A DNA stretch of 64,000 nucleotides from Rikenellaceae bacterium (GTDB lineage: Bacteria > Bacteroidota > Bacteroidia > Bacteroidales > Rikenellaceae): NCBI GenBank assembly GCA_902363575.1, contig CABJAJ010000002.1, forward strand, positions 62,001 through 126,000, in the 5' to 3' direction. Position numbers and translations under genes: made by a program. The notes beneath the pieces were generated by a model. That model worked only from the letters and a program-made list of their open reading frames with translations. It was not told where the DNA came from and did no database searches. Of this stretch, positions 7,980-17,100 are shown one piece after another (position 1 is the first letter of the stretch; every line of letters starts with the position of its first letter).

Positions 7980-9611
7980 ATGACGGTTGAACCCGACATG
8001 GATGGACCGACGCCAAACAAACGAACAGGGATGATGCAGAAAATTCGCAGTGCGTACCGATCGTCGGAGACGGGGGGCTATGCGGCGGGGAGCAGGCAGG
8101 CGCCGGACGGCGGAAGCAACGAGCCTAAAAAGGATGACAGGGAATATCTGGGAGAAATTACCGGCGTCAAGCTCGTCCACGAACTGATGGTCGATATCAT
8201 GGGCGGCCTGATCCCCGGTGTGCTGTTTTTATTCAGCCTGCTCGTCTGCGTCGTCTTTCCGATCTTCTGTTACGTCGGATTGCCTTACGCGCCTGCCGAG
8301 AACAGCTATGGACAGGGCTGGTTCTGGGTGGTCATTTTTCTGACCTTTCTTATTCTTTCCTATGTTATCGGCCATATTTTTTATCGTTCCGATATTAAAA
8401 ACCCCGACAAGGCCGACCTGAAGCAGCAACAGAGCAAATTCCTGAGACGTTTTGTCCGCGAGTTGAAACGGGTGACCGATGCGGGTTCCCGAGCGAGGAA
8501 TGACGAGCAGACGACCGAGCTGAAAATCAAAACGGTCGCCAGGATGCTGGCGACCGAGATCGAATACCTGCACAGTACGCTGAAATCGGCGATCGACAGC
8601 GGCCTGAATGTGGGCGATTCCTCCGTGTATGGCGAACAATTCCTGAAAGCCTGTACGGAAGCGGAGGACTACCTCGAAGCTATCGTGACGAAAAGCCCAA
8701 ACCGCAACGAACGGTTTTACGACAAACATCTGCTTTGCATTCTCTTTCCGGAGGAGGCGGATCGGTTCGGGTGCTGCAAGGCCGACCAGTGCGCTCTCGA
8801 CTTGCTGCCGCCGCGCTCCAGGATCGTTGTCGAGGAGTACGAAATGCTGCTTGCGGCATTGGAAGGGAAGCCGAGCATCCGGTTTTTCGGTCGCCGCAAA
8901 AAGCCGGAAGGGTCGCTGCTGTTGTCGCTCGCGGTATGCTACAACGTGCTTTTCATGCAGGCGGAAGTGGGGTGCTCTACAGAGAACCGCTGCGACTTTC
9001 CCTATATCAGCTATTACAAATACCTGCTTAAACGACGTGAGACCGAGTTGCTTAAGTACGTCGATTGGAACACGACCAACGCCCGCACGAAAAACAAAGT
9101 CAACCGCTATAAGATCGAAATACAGATGTTCGCCTCCAAGGCCTATTCGATTCTCAATAAGAACGAATCGCATATCCGCATGGCTGCTTCCTCGTGGTAT
9201 GTGGCCCGAACGATGCTGCGGGTGGCCAAGTGGATGATGATTATAACGATTGTTCCGATTGTGTACCGCTTTTGCGTGAATTTCGTCTGCAACGGCTATG
9301 CCGAGTCGGGTCAGTACCTTTCTTCATCCGGTCCGGAAATGCAGCAGCTCGTCATCGCTTTCTGTTTTCCGTTGGGCATCCTGATTCTGCTGTACTTCAC
9401 CATTAAGCGGCGAATCGTCACCTTCATCCACTACCAGCGTCTGCGGGAAATCTACCATACGTTATTCATCTATCACCAGTGGAAGAGTAACCTCGAAGTG
9501 GTAAGTGACCGTGAAAAGCTGCTGAAACTGAAAGTCGAAAAGGAACGACTCGATCTGGAACACGTCCGATCGGAGACCCGCCAGCAGGAAATGGATTCGC
9601 AACCGGTATAG
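7980..9611 (+). CDS. Four-helix membrane protein with large cytoplasmic domain (family not recognised)
   Basis: 543 residues from the ATG at 7980; a promoter box at 7943 excludes the earlier in-frame ATG. Residues 1-65 are polar and probably disordered. Two hydrophobic helices follow at about 77-100 and 113-135, then a soluble block of about 280 residues rich in charged and aromatic residues, two more helices at about 417-436 and 454-475, and a C-terminal coiled-coil-like stretch ending ERLDLEHVRSETRQQEM. No motif of a known enzyme, channel or transporter is evident. It stands alone between two terminated or independently promoted neighbours. It could be a sensor, channel-like or envelope protein; nothing in the sequence decides. 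Confidence 0.75.
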   Translation: MTVEPDMDGPTPNKRTGMMQKIRSAYRSSETGGYAAGSRQAPDGGSNEPKKDDREYLGEITGVKLVHELMVDIMGGLIPGVLFLFSLLVCVVFPIFCYVGLPYAPAENSYGQGWFWVVIFLTFLILSYVIGHIFYRSDIKNPDKADLKQQQSKFLRRFVRELKRVTDAGSRARNDEQTTELKIKTVARMLATEIEYLHSTLKSAIDSGLNVGDSSVYGEQFLKACTEAEDYLEAIVTKSPNRNERFYDKHLLCILFPEEADRFGCCKADQCALDLLPPRSRIVVEEYEMLLAALEGKPSIRFFGRRKKPEGSLLLSLAVCYNVLFMQAEVGCSTENRCDFPYISYYKYLLKRRETELLKYVDWNTTNARTKNKVNRYKIEIQMFASKAYSILNKNESHIRMAASSWYVARTMLRVAKWMMIITIVPIVYRFCVNFVCNGYAESGQYLSSSGPEMQQLVIAFCFPLGILILLYFTIKRRIVTFIHYQRLREIYHTLFIYHQWKSNLEVVSDREKLLKLKVEKERLDLEHVRSETRQQEMDSQPV

Positions 9612-9740
9612 CGCACATCCGAGTTTGCAGGTCGCCCATGCCGGCGCCTGTGATGAGGTTTTGCCGGACGAAAAAGCGTCGAATTTTCCGAAGAGTTCGC
9701 TGTATTTGTCGCATGAAATTGGGAAAAAGCGGCGAAATCG

Positions 9741-9748
9741 TATCTTTG
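9741..9748 (+). promoter_or_regulatory. -7 promoter box of the Crp/Fnr regulator gene
   Basis: TATCTTTG, with a TTG about 19 nt upstream, 102 bp before the ATG at 9850. The rest of 9612-9849 shows no gene. Confidence 0.5.
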
Positions 9749-9849
9749 TCTCCGAAGAACGCATGGGCCGCTGCCGTTCGACCTCGCCGGGTCGAAAGCG
9801 GTTTTGCAGGTCGTACCGGTGCCCGATTGCGATTTATACGGACAGGAGA

Positions 9850-10431
9850 ATGGATACCCGGATACTCATTGAACAACTCGCCCGCGAAAGCAACTACCGT
9901 TTGGACGACGGCATCATGGAGCTGTTTCTGGACTCCATGACCGAACGCAGGCTCCGCCCGAAAGAGGTGCTCATCGAATTCGATACGCACAACGATCAGA
10001 TCTATATTCTTACCGAGGGCATCATGCGTTCCGTCTATTTCGACGGGGTGAAGGAGCGGACGCTCGCTTTCGCCCTGCCCGGGACGATGTCCATGTCGCT
10101 CCACTCCTATTATATGAACAGGCCGGTCTTTTTGCAGCATGAAGCATGCTGCGAAGCTGCGGTACTCTGCTCCACGAAACAGAACTTCGATCGTTTCATC
10201 TCCCTCTATCCCGAGTTTGCGCAATGGGCGCTGAATATGGCCTATTGTCAGTTGTATTTCTACGAGATGAAGCTCTGCGTCATCAAAGGCGATGCCAGGG
10301 AGCGTTTTCGCTCGCTTATCCAGAACCGTCCCGAGATTCTCGAGAAAGTTCCGCTCAATGCCATCGCCTCCTACCTGGGCATCACCCCGTCCTATCTGAG
10401 CCGGCTGAAAAAGAAGTTGCGGCATAAATGA
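9850..10431 (+). CDS. Crp/Fnr-family transcriptional regulator
   Basis: 193 residues. The ATG at 9850 has an AGGAG ribosome site and starts MDTRILIEQLARES; the upstream in-frame extension has no domain character. Residues about 20-115 form the cyclic-nucleotide-binding-type fold (LRPKEVLIEFDTHNDQIYIL, GIMRSVYFDGVKERTLAFA), and the C-terminal helix-turn-helix reads VPLNAIASYLGITPSYLSRL. It lacks the cAMP phosphate-binding signature and the N-terminal Fe-S cysteines of classical Fnr, as is usual for Bacteroidetes Crp-like regulators, so its effector is unknown. An FNR-box-like palindrome lies 15 bp after the stop and before the next lipoprotein gene, suggesting a direct target. Confidence 0.88.
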   Translation: MDTRILIEQLARESNYRLDDGIMELFLDSMTERRLRPKEVLIEFDTHNDQIYILTEGIMRSVYFDGVKERTLAFALPGTMSMSLHSYYMNRPVFLQHEACCEAAVLCSTKQNFDRFISLYPEFAQWALNMAYCQLYFYEMKLCVIKGDARERFRSLIQNRPEILEKVPLNAIASYLGITPSYLSRLKKKLRHK

Positions 10432-10446
10432 CGCAATTTGCCGCGG

Positions 10447-10462
10447 CTTGACATAGGTCAAG
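10447..10462 (+). promoter_or_regulatory. FNR-box-like palindrome, likely operator of the adjacent Crp/Fnr regulator
   Basis: CTTGACATAGGTCAAG is a perfect 6-bp inverted repeat with a 4-nt spacer, matching the general Crp/Fnr half-site arrangement TTGAY-N4-RTCAA. It is 22 bp upstream of the -7 box at 10484 and 108 bp upstream of the lipoprotein ATG, the position expected for an activator site. Confidence 0.6.
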
Positions 10463-10483
10463 TGTTTCTTCGGTGTTTCCTCC

Positions 10484-10491
10484 TAAATTTG
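10484..10491 (+). promoter_or_regulatory. -7 promoter box of the 10570 lipoprotein gene
   Basis: TAAATTTG matches TAnnTTTG and lies 79 bp before the lipoprotein ATG and just downstream of the palindromic operator. Confidence 0.55.
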
Positions 10492-10569
10492 CCCCTGAGT
10501 CAAGCTCTGTCCGCGGTCGGCACGGCACGGACGGGCGGCTCGATTGGAAACCTATTAAAACAAGTTGTC

Positions 10570-11688
10570 ATGAAACGATTTTTATTCTTTTTCACTGCAG
10601 GCTGCTTCATGGCTCTGACAGGCGGTTGCGACTCCGATCACGGTTCCGCAGATCCCGAACCCTCCAACCAATGGACGCTGGACGGAGCGACCGGCACCCC
10701 GATTGTCCATGCCGCCATGAAGGAAGCGGACGGGACTACCTATCTTTATCTCAACAAAAACATCCCCGGGGACGAGGAGTCCCAATATGGCGTCGCTGGG
10801 CGGGTCGTTCTCGCCCTGCCGACCGAATCCCTCGGGACGGAGTATGTCTGCTCGGCAGCCAATGCCGAACGGTGGACATTCCGCCTGGAGGACTCGGACC
10901 GCGGAATCGAATTGGACGCCGGTGTTTCGGGGACCATCGACGTGATGCGGGAAGGTGCCGGTTACCGCATCCGGGGGACAATGCAATACGAAGGAGGGGA
11001 GTGCCTCGGCCTCTATTACGACGGTCCGGTCACCGATCTGGCGGTATTCGACGCATCCGAGCACAACGGTACAGGCAGTATGAAATGGTCGTTCGAGGAC
11101 GAACCGCGTGCGGTCTCCGCCACATGCTATAAATACCTTCAGTTTCCCGAAGGAGACATGTACCTGATTTTTCTCTATTGCGGCGGCGGGAACCGTATTC
11201 CGGTCGAAGAGTGGGGCCTCGACGATGAATACAATTCGGTGCACAGCGTTTACAACTACGAGGGTGTCCTGATTTTCGTCCCCGCGTCGTTCGTAGCCGA
11301 AGGCAAAGAGATCGATCTGACCGAGACGGCCGATTTCGACTCCTTCACGGAACGCAGGCTCCCCTGGGCCGTGACGGGCATGTTCGGCAATATGGAGTTT
11401 GCCGACGGCACCTATTTTTCGACGATGTTCTATGCTTACGAGGACAAGGTGAAATTGGGCGCCGCGACGCTGGGCTACAATCTCATAGAGGGCGCGACGA
11501 TGAAAGTCTCCCGAGACGGCGCCGTTTGGGACATCGAGCTGTCCAATATCGCACGGGATACGGACGAAGGCCGTGACAAGGTGCTTTCCGGCCATTATCA
11601 CGGAACGATGGAGAGCTGGACCGAATATGCGAAGACAACGCCCTGGCTCTGGTTGGATCAATGGCTGCTGTTCGACGCAAACCAGTGA
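10570..11688 (+). CDS. Lipoprotein of unknown function, probably controlled by the upstream Crp/Fnr regulator
   Basis: 372 residues from the ATG at 10570, which starts the lipoprotein signal MKRFLFFFTAGCFMALTGGC; the longer in-frame reading has no signal. The mature part has two similar beta-rich halves (about 30-175 and 180-370; each has a YLYLNK/YLIFLY-type strand and a DIxLSN or MEFADGTYFS motif), the modular plan of the 6119 lipoprotein. No catalytic motif seen. It is followed by a terminator and preceded by a palindromic operator and promoter, so it is a single-gene transcription unit. Likely outer-membrane anchored. Confidence 0.8.
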   Translation: MKRFLFFFTAGCFMALTGGCDSDHGSADPEPSNQWTLDGATGTPIVHAAMKEADGTTYLYLNKNIPGDEESQYGVAGRVVLALPTESLGTEYVCSAANAERWTFRLEDSDRGIELDAGVSGTIDVMREGAGYRIRGTMQYEGGECLGLYYDGPVTDLAVFDASEHNGTGSMKWSFEDEPRAVSATCYKYLQFPEGDMYLIFLYCGGGNRIPVEEWGLDDEYNSVHSVYNYEGVLIFVPASFVAEGKEIDLTETADFDSFTERRLPWAVTGMFGNMEFADGTYFSTMFYAYEDKVKLGAATLGYNLIEGATMKVSRDGAVWDIELSNIARDTDEGRDKVLSGHYHGTMESWTEYAKTTPWLWLDQWLLFDANQ

Positions 11689-11714
11689 TCCGAGGCCGAC
11701 AGGCCGAAGCTGCG

Positions 11715-11749
11715 GAGGGCTGTCCTTTTCGGGACGGCCCTCTCTTTTT
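11715..11749 (+). terminator. Rho-independent terminator after the 10570 lipoprotein gene
   Basis: GAGGGCTGTCC pairs with GGACGGCCCTC (one G-T pair) and is followed by CTTTTT. The following 150 bp up to 11900 contain no gene. Confidence 0.8.
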
Positions 11750-11899
11750 CTGATAATCCGGGCGTCATCGCAACAGAACCCGACTTCCGTCTGTGCGACG
11801 GTTGCGCGGCGCTCGGTAGCGAACGCCCCGGTCTGCGGTTACGCGACGGGAGCGAAATGTTGTCTGTCGATTGCTTTCGACGCCATGCGGTTGATGGTT

Positions 11900-12640
11900 T
11901 CACTCCCCCGCAGCCTTGTTGCGGGTGAACTGCTGTACGACGTACACGGTGAAGATCGGAAACATCATCATGCCGAGCGAGGGGAGCAGGACGGTGACGA
12001 CTTTCCCGATGGTCGTGACGGCGAATATCTCGGCTCCCACCGTGGTCACGTTCATCCAGGCCCACCAGAGGGCGTTGCCGAAACCGTGGAGTTTGTCGTT
12101 GACCAGCACCTCGTAGTCGAAAAAGATCAGGGCCGAGAGGTAGGTAAAGACCACTACGGTGATGATATAGGCCCAAAAGAGGAGTTTGAACCGGTTATTG
12201 ACCATCCAGTAGAGCACGACGTAAAGGGCGAGGAAGGTGCGCAGCAGGGGGGTCAGGCTGATGAGCATGGCCCAGTCGCGCGTCAGGTCGGCATGGCACC
12301 AATGGACGATATTCAGATAGGGCACCGCCAGCAGCAGAAAGAAGAAATTTCGGACGAAAAAGCGCCCCTTGCACGGCGCGGCGGCCATGCGCACGAAAAA
12401 GTCGAGGAGGAATACGATGCAGATGACGAGCTGCAGCGCCAGATACCACCGCGAAAAATGTTCGTGATCCCCGGTGATGATTTCCCACGAAACCGAAACG
12501 AGCAGCACCACGCCGGCCAACAGTGCGAGCAGGCTCATGGCCCGCTGCAAAGGGGTGTGGTGTGCATTGGGATTGCTTTTCGTGGTTTTTCCGGAAGCGG
12601 CTGCAGGTCCGGATTTGGAATCGGTTTTTGCGTCGGACAT
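11900..12640 (-). CDS. Six-helix ion channel of the voltage-gated K+-channel fold, atypical selectivity filter
   Basis: 246 residues. Hydrophobic helices lie at about 32-52, 65-85, 97-115, 122-145, 152-173 and 210-236, with a re-entrant pore segment before the last helix (WWAWMNVTTVGAEIFAVTT, filter at 199-204). This is the S1-S6 plan of voltage-gated-type K+ channels. The S4-like segment has only scattered arginines, so voltage sensing is doubtful. The filter reads TTVGAE where K+ channels have TTVGYGD, so ion selectivity may differ. The N-terminal 28 residues are polar and disordered-looking. The gene stands alone; role (ion homeostasis, volume or potential control) is inferred from the fold. 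Confidence 0.8.
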   Translation of the reverse strand: MSDAKTDSKSGPAAASGKTTKSNPNAHHTPLQRAMSLLALLAGVVLLVSVSWEIITGDHEHFSRWYLALQLVICIVFLLDFFVRMAAAPCKGRFFVRNFFFLLLAVPYLNIVHWCHADLTRDWAMLISLTPLLRTFLALYVVLYWMVNNRFKLLFWAYIITVVVFTYLSALIFFDYEVLVNDKLHGFGNALWWAWMNVTTVGAEIFAVTTIGKVVTVLLPSLGMMMFPIFTVYVVQQFTRNKAAGE

Positions 12641-12727
12641 AATGGGATGCGATTTATCCGCAGCGCGTTCAAAATCAATGCCAGTTGCCCGGCGGGTTGC
12701 TTTCGGGACAAATTTGCCTGAAAAGTT

Positions 12728-12757
12728 TTTGCACGAAAGAAAATTTTATTACCTTTG
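12728..12757 (+). promoter_or_regulatory. Promoter of tRNA-Met
   Basis: TTTG, 18 nt, then TACCTTTG, an exact Bacteroidetes-type promoter about 64 bp before the tRNA. Confidence 0.65.
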
Positions 12758-12820
12758 CACTCGCTTTCGGTTTTTGTCTTGTGGTTATGAATCATTAGAA
12801 CAGAGCCGCGAAGTATGGAC

Positions 12821-12894
12821 GGCGGGATAGCTCAGCTGGTTAGAGCGCATGATTCATAATCATGAGGTCGAGAGTTCAAGTCTCTCTCCCGCTA
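12821..12894 (+). tRNA. tRNA-Met (CAT)
   Basis: Full cloverleaf: acceptor GGCGGGA/TCCCGCT, D arm GCTC...GAGC, anticodon arm CATGA-TTCATAA-TCATG with anticodon CAT, and T arm GAGAG-TTCAAGT-CTCTC. The discriminator base is A; CCA is not encoded. The acceptor starts with a G-U pair, which fits an elongator better than an initiator. A CAT anticodon could also be tRNA-Ile modified to lysidine. Confidence 0.93.
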
Positions 12895-12911
12895 CTGAAA
12901 ATCAGTAAGTT

Positions 12912-12940
12912 ACGGAGGTTGATTCGACCTCCGTTTTTGT
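12912..12940 (+). terminator. Rho-independent terminator after tRNA-Met
   Basis: Perfect ACGGAGGT/ACCTCCGT stem with a 7-nt loop, then TTTTTGTTT. Confidence 0.85.
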
Positions 12941-13080
12941 TTAGTTTCGCAGGTAAAATCCCACACCTTTTCCTTTGTTTTTGCATCACCAGTCGAACCC
13001 TCAATTTCGGTTTCGACATGCAATATACATACAACATTGCAACGCTAATTCAATGATCGTCTAAATACTTGCAAAAAGGA

Positions 13081-13176
13081 ATTTCCTATATAAGTTAAAT
13101 TTATAGTGTAAATCCTCAAATCGATAACTTACTTCATCTACCAAACTTTCATTTGCTGTGAAGTCTTTGTAAAATA
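13081..13176 (-). pseudogene. Remnant of an Rhs tip C-terminus
   Basis: The minus strand reads DFTANESLVDEVSYRFEDLH, almost the same as the last residues of the intact Rhs protein ending at 14159 (FTVNESLVDEVSYRVEDLH). It begins directly at the terminator hairpin at 13177 and has no start codon, so it is a fragment left by recombination between repeated tip cassettes. 12,941-13,080 shows nothing recognisable. Confidence 0.7.
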
Positions 13177-13212
13177 GAAAAATTCCGCCGAAAATAGCAA
13201 ATTCCGGCGGAA
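13177..13212 (-). terminator. Cassette terminator, copy 1
   Basis: On the minus strand TTCCGCCG and CGGCGGAA pair across a 14-nt loop and are followed by five T. It is nearly identical to the hairpin at 13871, so the terminator was duplicated with each tip/immunity cassette. Confidence 0.75.
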
Positions 13213-13326
13213 GAATTGAATTAATGGCTGTTAAATGACATCAAATTTGTTCGAACTGCTTATATGCTGGTGTGGTAAACAAAAAGTTCCGGTTCTTGAC
13301 AAGTAGCAGGGTAAATCTCACATGTA

Positions 13327-13529
13327 TCAGAAAAAGAATTCGACTATAGATTTAACCAAAAAAAAGAGACCGATAATACAAAATATAATTCCAAAAATTA
13401 ACAGGCCATATTTGCCACCATGCGGATCCTCATACCAGTAACCATTTTTTTATAAAAATTATATTTGCCGATATAAATCCAAATAAAAATAATACCGGCC
13501 ATAATGGTAAGAATAATTGGTAAAATCAT
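13327..13529 (-). pseudogene. Frameshifted paralogue of the small membrane (putative immunity) protein
   Basis: The ATG at 13529 reads MILPIILTIMAGIIFIWIYI and then shifts frame at a seven-A run. With one more A it continues NGYWYEDPHGGKYGLLIFGI to a stop at 13327, 67 residues, clearly homologous to the intact 68-residue protein at 13956-14162 (NGYWYMDSVGGKHGALIFSI). Two hydrophobic helices flank the conserved NGYWY...GGKxG loop. It is a decayed second immunity-type gene downstream of a decayed tip. Confidence 0.75.
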
Positions 13530-13536
13530 AATTCAA

Positions 13537-13640
13537 TTATTTATTTGCTAGTTGGTTAGCAACTTCATCGACCATAGCTTCATGTGCTGCAAAGGTCACT
13601 TGGATCCAATTTGTCCGATTCAGGTCATGGGCAGTTGTGA
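13537..13640 (-). pseudogene. Remnant of a second Rhs tip C-terminus
   Basis: The minus strand reads WIQVTFAAHEAMVDEVANQLANK and then stops, aligned with the end of the intact Rhs tip (WIEVAQ... and NESLVDEVSYR). It ends 7 bp before the immunity-like pseudogene, the same order as the intact pair. Farther upstream (13,641-13,870) only short degenerate similarity to the Rhs PFWLWY region is visible (PYYWIQYLLAK). Confidence 0.6.
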
Positions 13641-13870
13641 CCAGTCGTTAATAATCGAGCAATTTACAAAGTAGCAAGTTTTTATTCAGAAGTTATTTCT
13701 TCAACTTTTTTACATGAAGCATCAACATGAACAAAGCATGTTAATGTTGGCTGTGCTATCCAGGAATATTTTAGCTAAAAGGTATTGTATCCAATAATAA
13801 GGCATGGAATCGGCTTTAACGACAGGGCGAGTCGTGGTCATGAGGTCTGTAGTGGGTGTTTTTAAAAGTA

Positions 13871-13905
13871 GAAAAATTCCGCCGAAATAGCAAATTCCGG
13901 CGGAA
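13871..13905 (-). terminator. Cassette terminator, copy 2
   Basis: TTCCGCCG/CGGCGGAA stem with a T-run on the minus strand, about 50 bp past the stop of the intact small membrane protein. Its flanks (GAAAAATTCCGCCGAAA and AAATTCCGGCGGAAG) are the same as those of copy 1. Confidence 0.75.
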
Positions 13906-13955
13906 GAATCGAACAAGTGACAATCAAATAACGTCGCTTATTCCAAATTATATTT

Positions 13956-14162
13956 CTATACAAAATAATCGCGTATAACTATTATCAAACAAAAAATACC
14001 TGCCAAAAAGGACATAATGCTAAAAATTAATGCACCATGTTTACCACCTACCGAATCCATATACCAATACCCATTTTTTTTGAAGAATTTATATTTGTCA
14101 ATATATATCCACAAAAACATAGCCGCTCCTAAAAATAGCATGATAATTACTAACCACTTCAT
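13956..14162 (-). CDS. Small two-helix membrane protein, putative immunity partner of the Rhs tip
   Basis: 68 residues: helix at about 2-19 (WLVIIMLFLGAAMFLWIYI), a polar loop with NGYWYMDSVGGKHG, and a second helix at about 45-66. Its ATG overlaps the stop of the Rhs gene by four bases (ATGA), so the two are translationally coupled. A small gene immediately after a polymorphic-toxin tip is the usual place of an immunity gene, and the Rhs tip is itself hydrophobic, which suits a membrane immunity protein. This role is inferred from position only. A frameshifted paralogue lies downstream. Confidence 0.65.
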   Translation of the reverse strand: MKWLVIIMLFLGAAMFLWIYIDKYKFFKKNGYWYMDSVGGKHGALIFSIMSFLAGIFCLIIVIRDYFV

Positions 14163-17100
14163 AATTCTTTTTTGTGTAAATCCTCAACTCGATAACTTAC
14201 TTCATCTACCAAACTTTCATTTACTGTGAAAGTCATTCGTAAAACAATATTCGCATTCCCATCTACATACTTTGACAATTTAAGGGGAGAGCCAAAAAAT
14301 ATAAGTGTTGTGGCGAGTCGAAAAGTCGCTAATCCATAATCTCCCTTTGCGAGATCTGTCCCAATGTATATAAAGTCAGATGCAAGAGACATTAAACTAC
14401 CACCTATCATCATTGCAGGCCCAAAAGTAATACCCCCACTAAGAGTTACTACCCCGCCAGCCATACCAAGGCAGAACCCGGCCGTGTCTAAATAGGATGC
14501 AACACTTTGTGCCACTTCGATCCAATCGCGCCCTCCTCCGCCGGCACCACCGCCGATTTGGTTTGCGTACCACAGCCAGAAAGGCATCCAATGCAATTCA
14601 CCGTTTAAGGTATAATGGAAAGACGATTTAGCATAATTTTTTGGGTCAAAGGTTCCGTCAGCGATATCATTCAGGATTTGTTTTATATCCTCTTCGTTAT
14701 CCGTTACCACACCATTGGGGCTTTGAGTCCATAAACCGGTGGGGTCCATAAAGTTTACCGGATTTGAATAGCAGAAAGAATAGGGATTGAGCATCTGGTA
14801 TAACGGGTCTTGTACAAACCATCGTCCCAGGTTAGGATCGTACATTCGTGCGCCGTAGTCCAATAGGTTTACATCTCCGGTTGCCTGCCACTCTTTGCCG
14901 TTGAAAAGGAACCGGTTATCGGTGAGTTGCTGACCGGCTGCCTCCCACCTCTTGCCGAAAGGATAGTAGTTGATCTTTTCCAATGCGCGGCCGTCCTGAT
15001 CGGCGACCACGCGCACGCTGCCCAGGTAATCGGTGACGAAGTATCGGACCTGGCTTCCGGTTGATGTGCAGACAATGCGACCGCCTGTGACGCCGACGCT
15101 TTCGGGGGTGTAAATATCGCCTCGCTTGCTGTATATCAAAGAACCGAAATAAAGGTATCCGCAACCGGTAAGGTCGCTCACTTCCAACTTGGTGCCGTCG
15201 GCCAGGTACTTGTACCGGGCCACGACTGAGCCATAACGGCTTATCTGTTCGACCAAATTTAAGTCATTATATTGGAATTTGCAAGCATTTTCGCTCGTAT
15301 ATGCAACATTTCCGTTCATGTCGTAATCATATCTGACCGTACGTCCCTGATCGGTGGTCGATATCAGACGATTTCCCGCATAATCATAGCGGATGTCATT
15401 AGCGATACGGCCGTTACCATAGCGTTTCAGCGAGAGAATATTGTCATTGTCGTCATAACGCAGCCCTGTTTCGTCATAGGATGCGATTTGCAACTGACCG
15501 TTGCGATAATGTTTTGCATCCTGCAACTGACCTTGAGGTGTATATCGATAAGAATAGCTCGAATAATATCTTTCATCGGGATATGCCCAACTACATTCGC
15601 TGATCTGCCCGTCATAATTTTTCACGGATCCCGAGAGCAAAGGTTTGTCTCTTGCCAGGGTCATGCGGAAAAGTTCGTTTTGCTGCTCGGTGAGACTGCC
15701 CCTGATATCGTACTTATAGGTTGTGTTAATTTTCCCGGCCCCCTGAATTACCTTGGAAACTCGCCCGAGCACATCGTATACGTAACTTATCCTTGCTATC
15801 GGCCCATTATTGAATCTCGTTTGTTCGATAAGAGGACGATTGAAGTTGTCATAGGTCTTATGCGTGATCAAAATGTCAGCTGTCGCAGTGGGCCCCGGTT
15901 TATATATGCTATGGTTAGTCAGCATATTGCCCGCCTTATCGTAACGGTACGACAAGCGATTGACTCCTTTGAGATGATTACGTTCGACAAGCTGCACAAT
16001 GCGTCCCTCCTTGTCATAGTAGTAAGCTCGCTCGACGTAGGCAGTAGTATCTGTATGAACGTCGGGAAGAATTGCTACTTTGTCGTAGATTTTCAAACCG
16101 GTGTTGTCTGAATAAACATCTTCCGTACTTACCACATTTGCGACGGCCACGAATCCAAGATCTGCCGGGATCCTGAAGTCATCGTATTGCTTCGACGAGT
16201 CGTAATCAGCCAGTTCATAATCGGTATAGCCTCCGTAGCTATTCTTTGATAGAAGTACGTCTGCGGTCGTGATATTTGAAATGCGGGCATGCAATGCCGT
16301 ACCCGACAGATCGGAAAAATCGCGCTTCAGGTCTTCCCAGGATTGTTGCAAAATCAGCAGATGCGTTTCGATCGGTCGGTCGAGATCGTCGTATTTGGTA
16401 TAGAGCCATCGTCCTGCGGTACGTTGGTTGCCATCCTGCGTCAGCACGATTCGTCCCCGTTGGTCATAGACGCCGAGAATCCGTTGGCGACCGGGCATAA
16501 TCGTAATAATTTCATGGCCTCGTGAATCATAACCGTGGAAGGAGCAGTAATCAGCAAGTTGGTCGGGAGAATAATATGTTCCCGGAGATGTTATTTGCTT
16601 ATCCTGGATGGAGGGTATTTCATAGCACAGACGTCCGAAATCATTATAGACATTGTAAGTGAACTGTTGGCTTTGTCCGTTCACTCGCATCTCTTTTGCA
16701 ATAAGATGGCCTTCGCGGTCTCTGTATTCCAATGTAGAAACAGTCAGGCTGTCAGTTGTTTGCTGTACGACTTCTTTTACCGTAAGAACGGACATCGGAT
16801 AATATCCGGAAAAGAATAGAAGAGAGTCGTTTCTTATTTCGTATTTTTTGACACCATCAGAGCTTTTGGTAAATATCGCATTTGATTCGGGATAGAACGA
16901 AAGGGCATTGGCGTCTGCGTACAATGAGATGTCACCATTCAAATTCAGTCTGTAGTTGATAAGAGTGGGATGCCCCGTAGCTGAGGCATAGCTATGGTTG
17001 ACACCCGGGGCGTCGGTCGCTGTAACAAGGTTAAGCGGTGAGCGGTCATAAATGGTGCGCACGGTGGGAAAGTTGGCATCGGGATCGTTTCCCAAAAGCT

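Noticed and set aside
12821..13080. Integration of the Rhs locus at tRNA-Met
   Set aside because: No duplicated tRNA 3' end and no integrase near 12,900-20,500; the tRNA has its own intact terminator.
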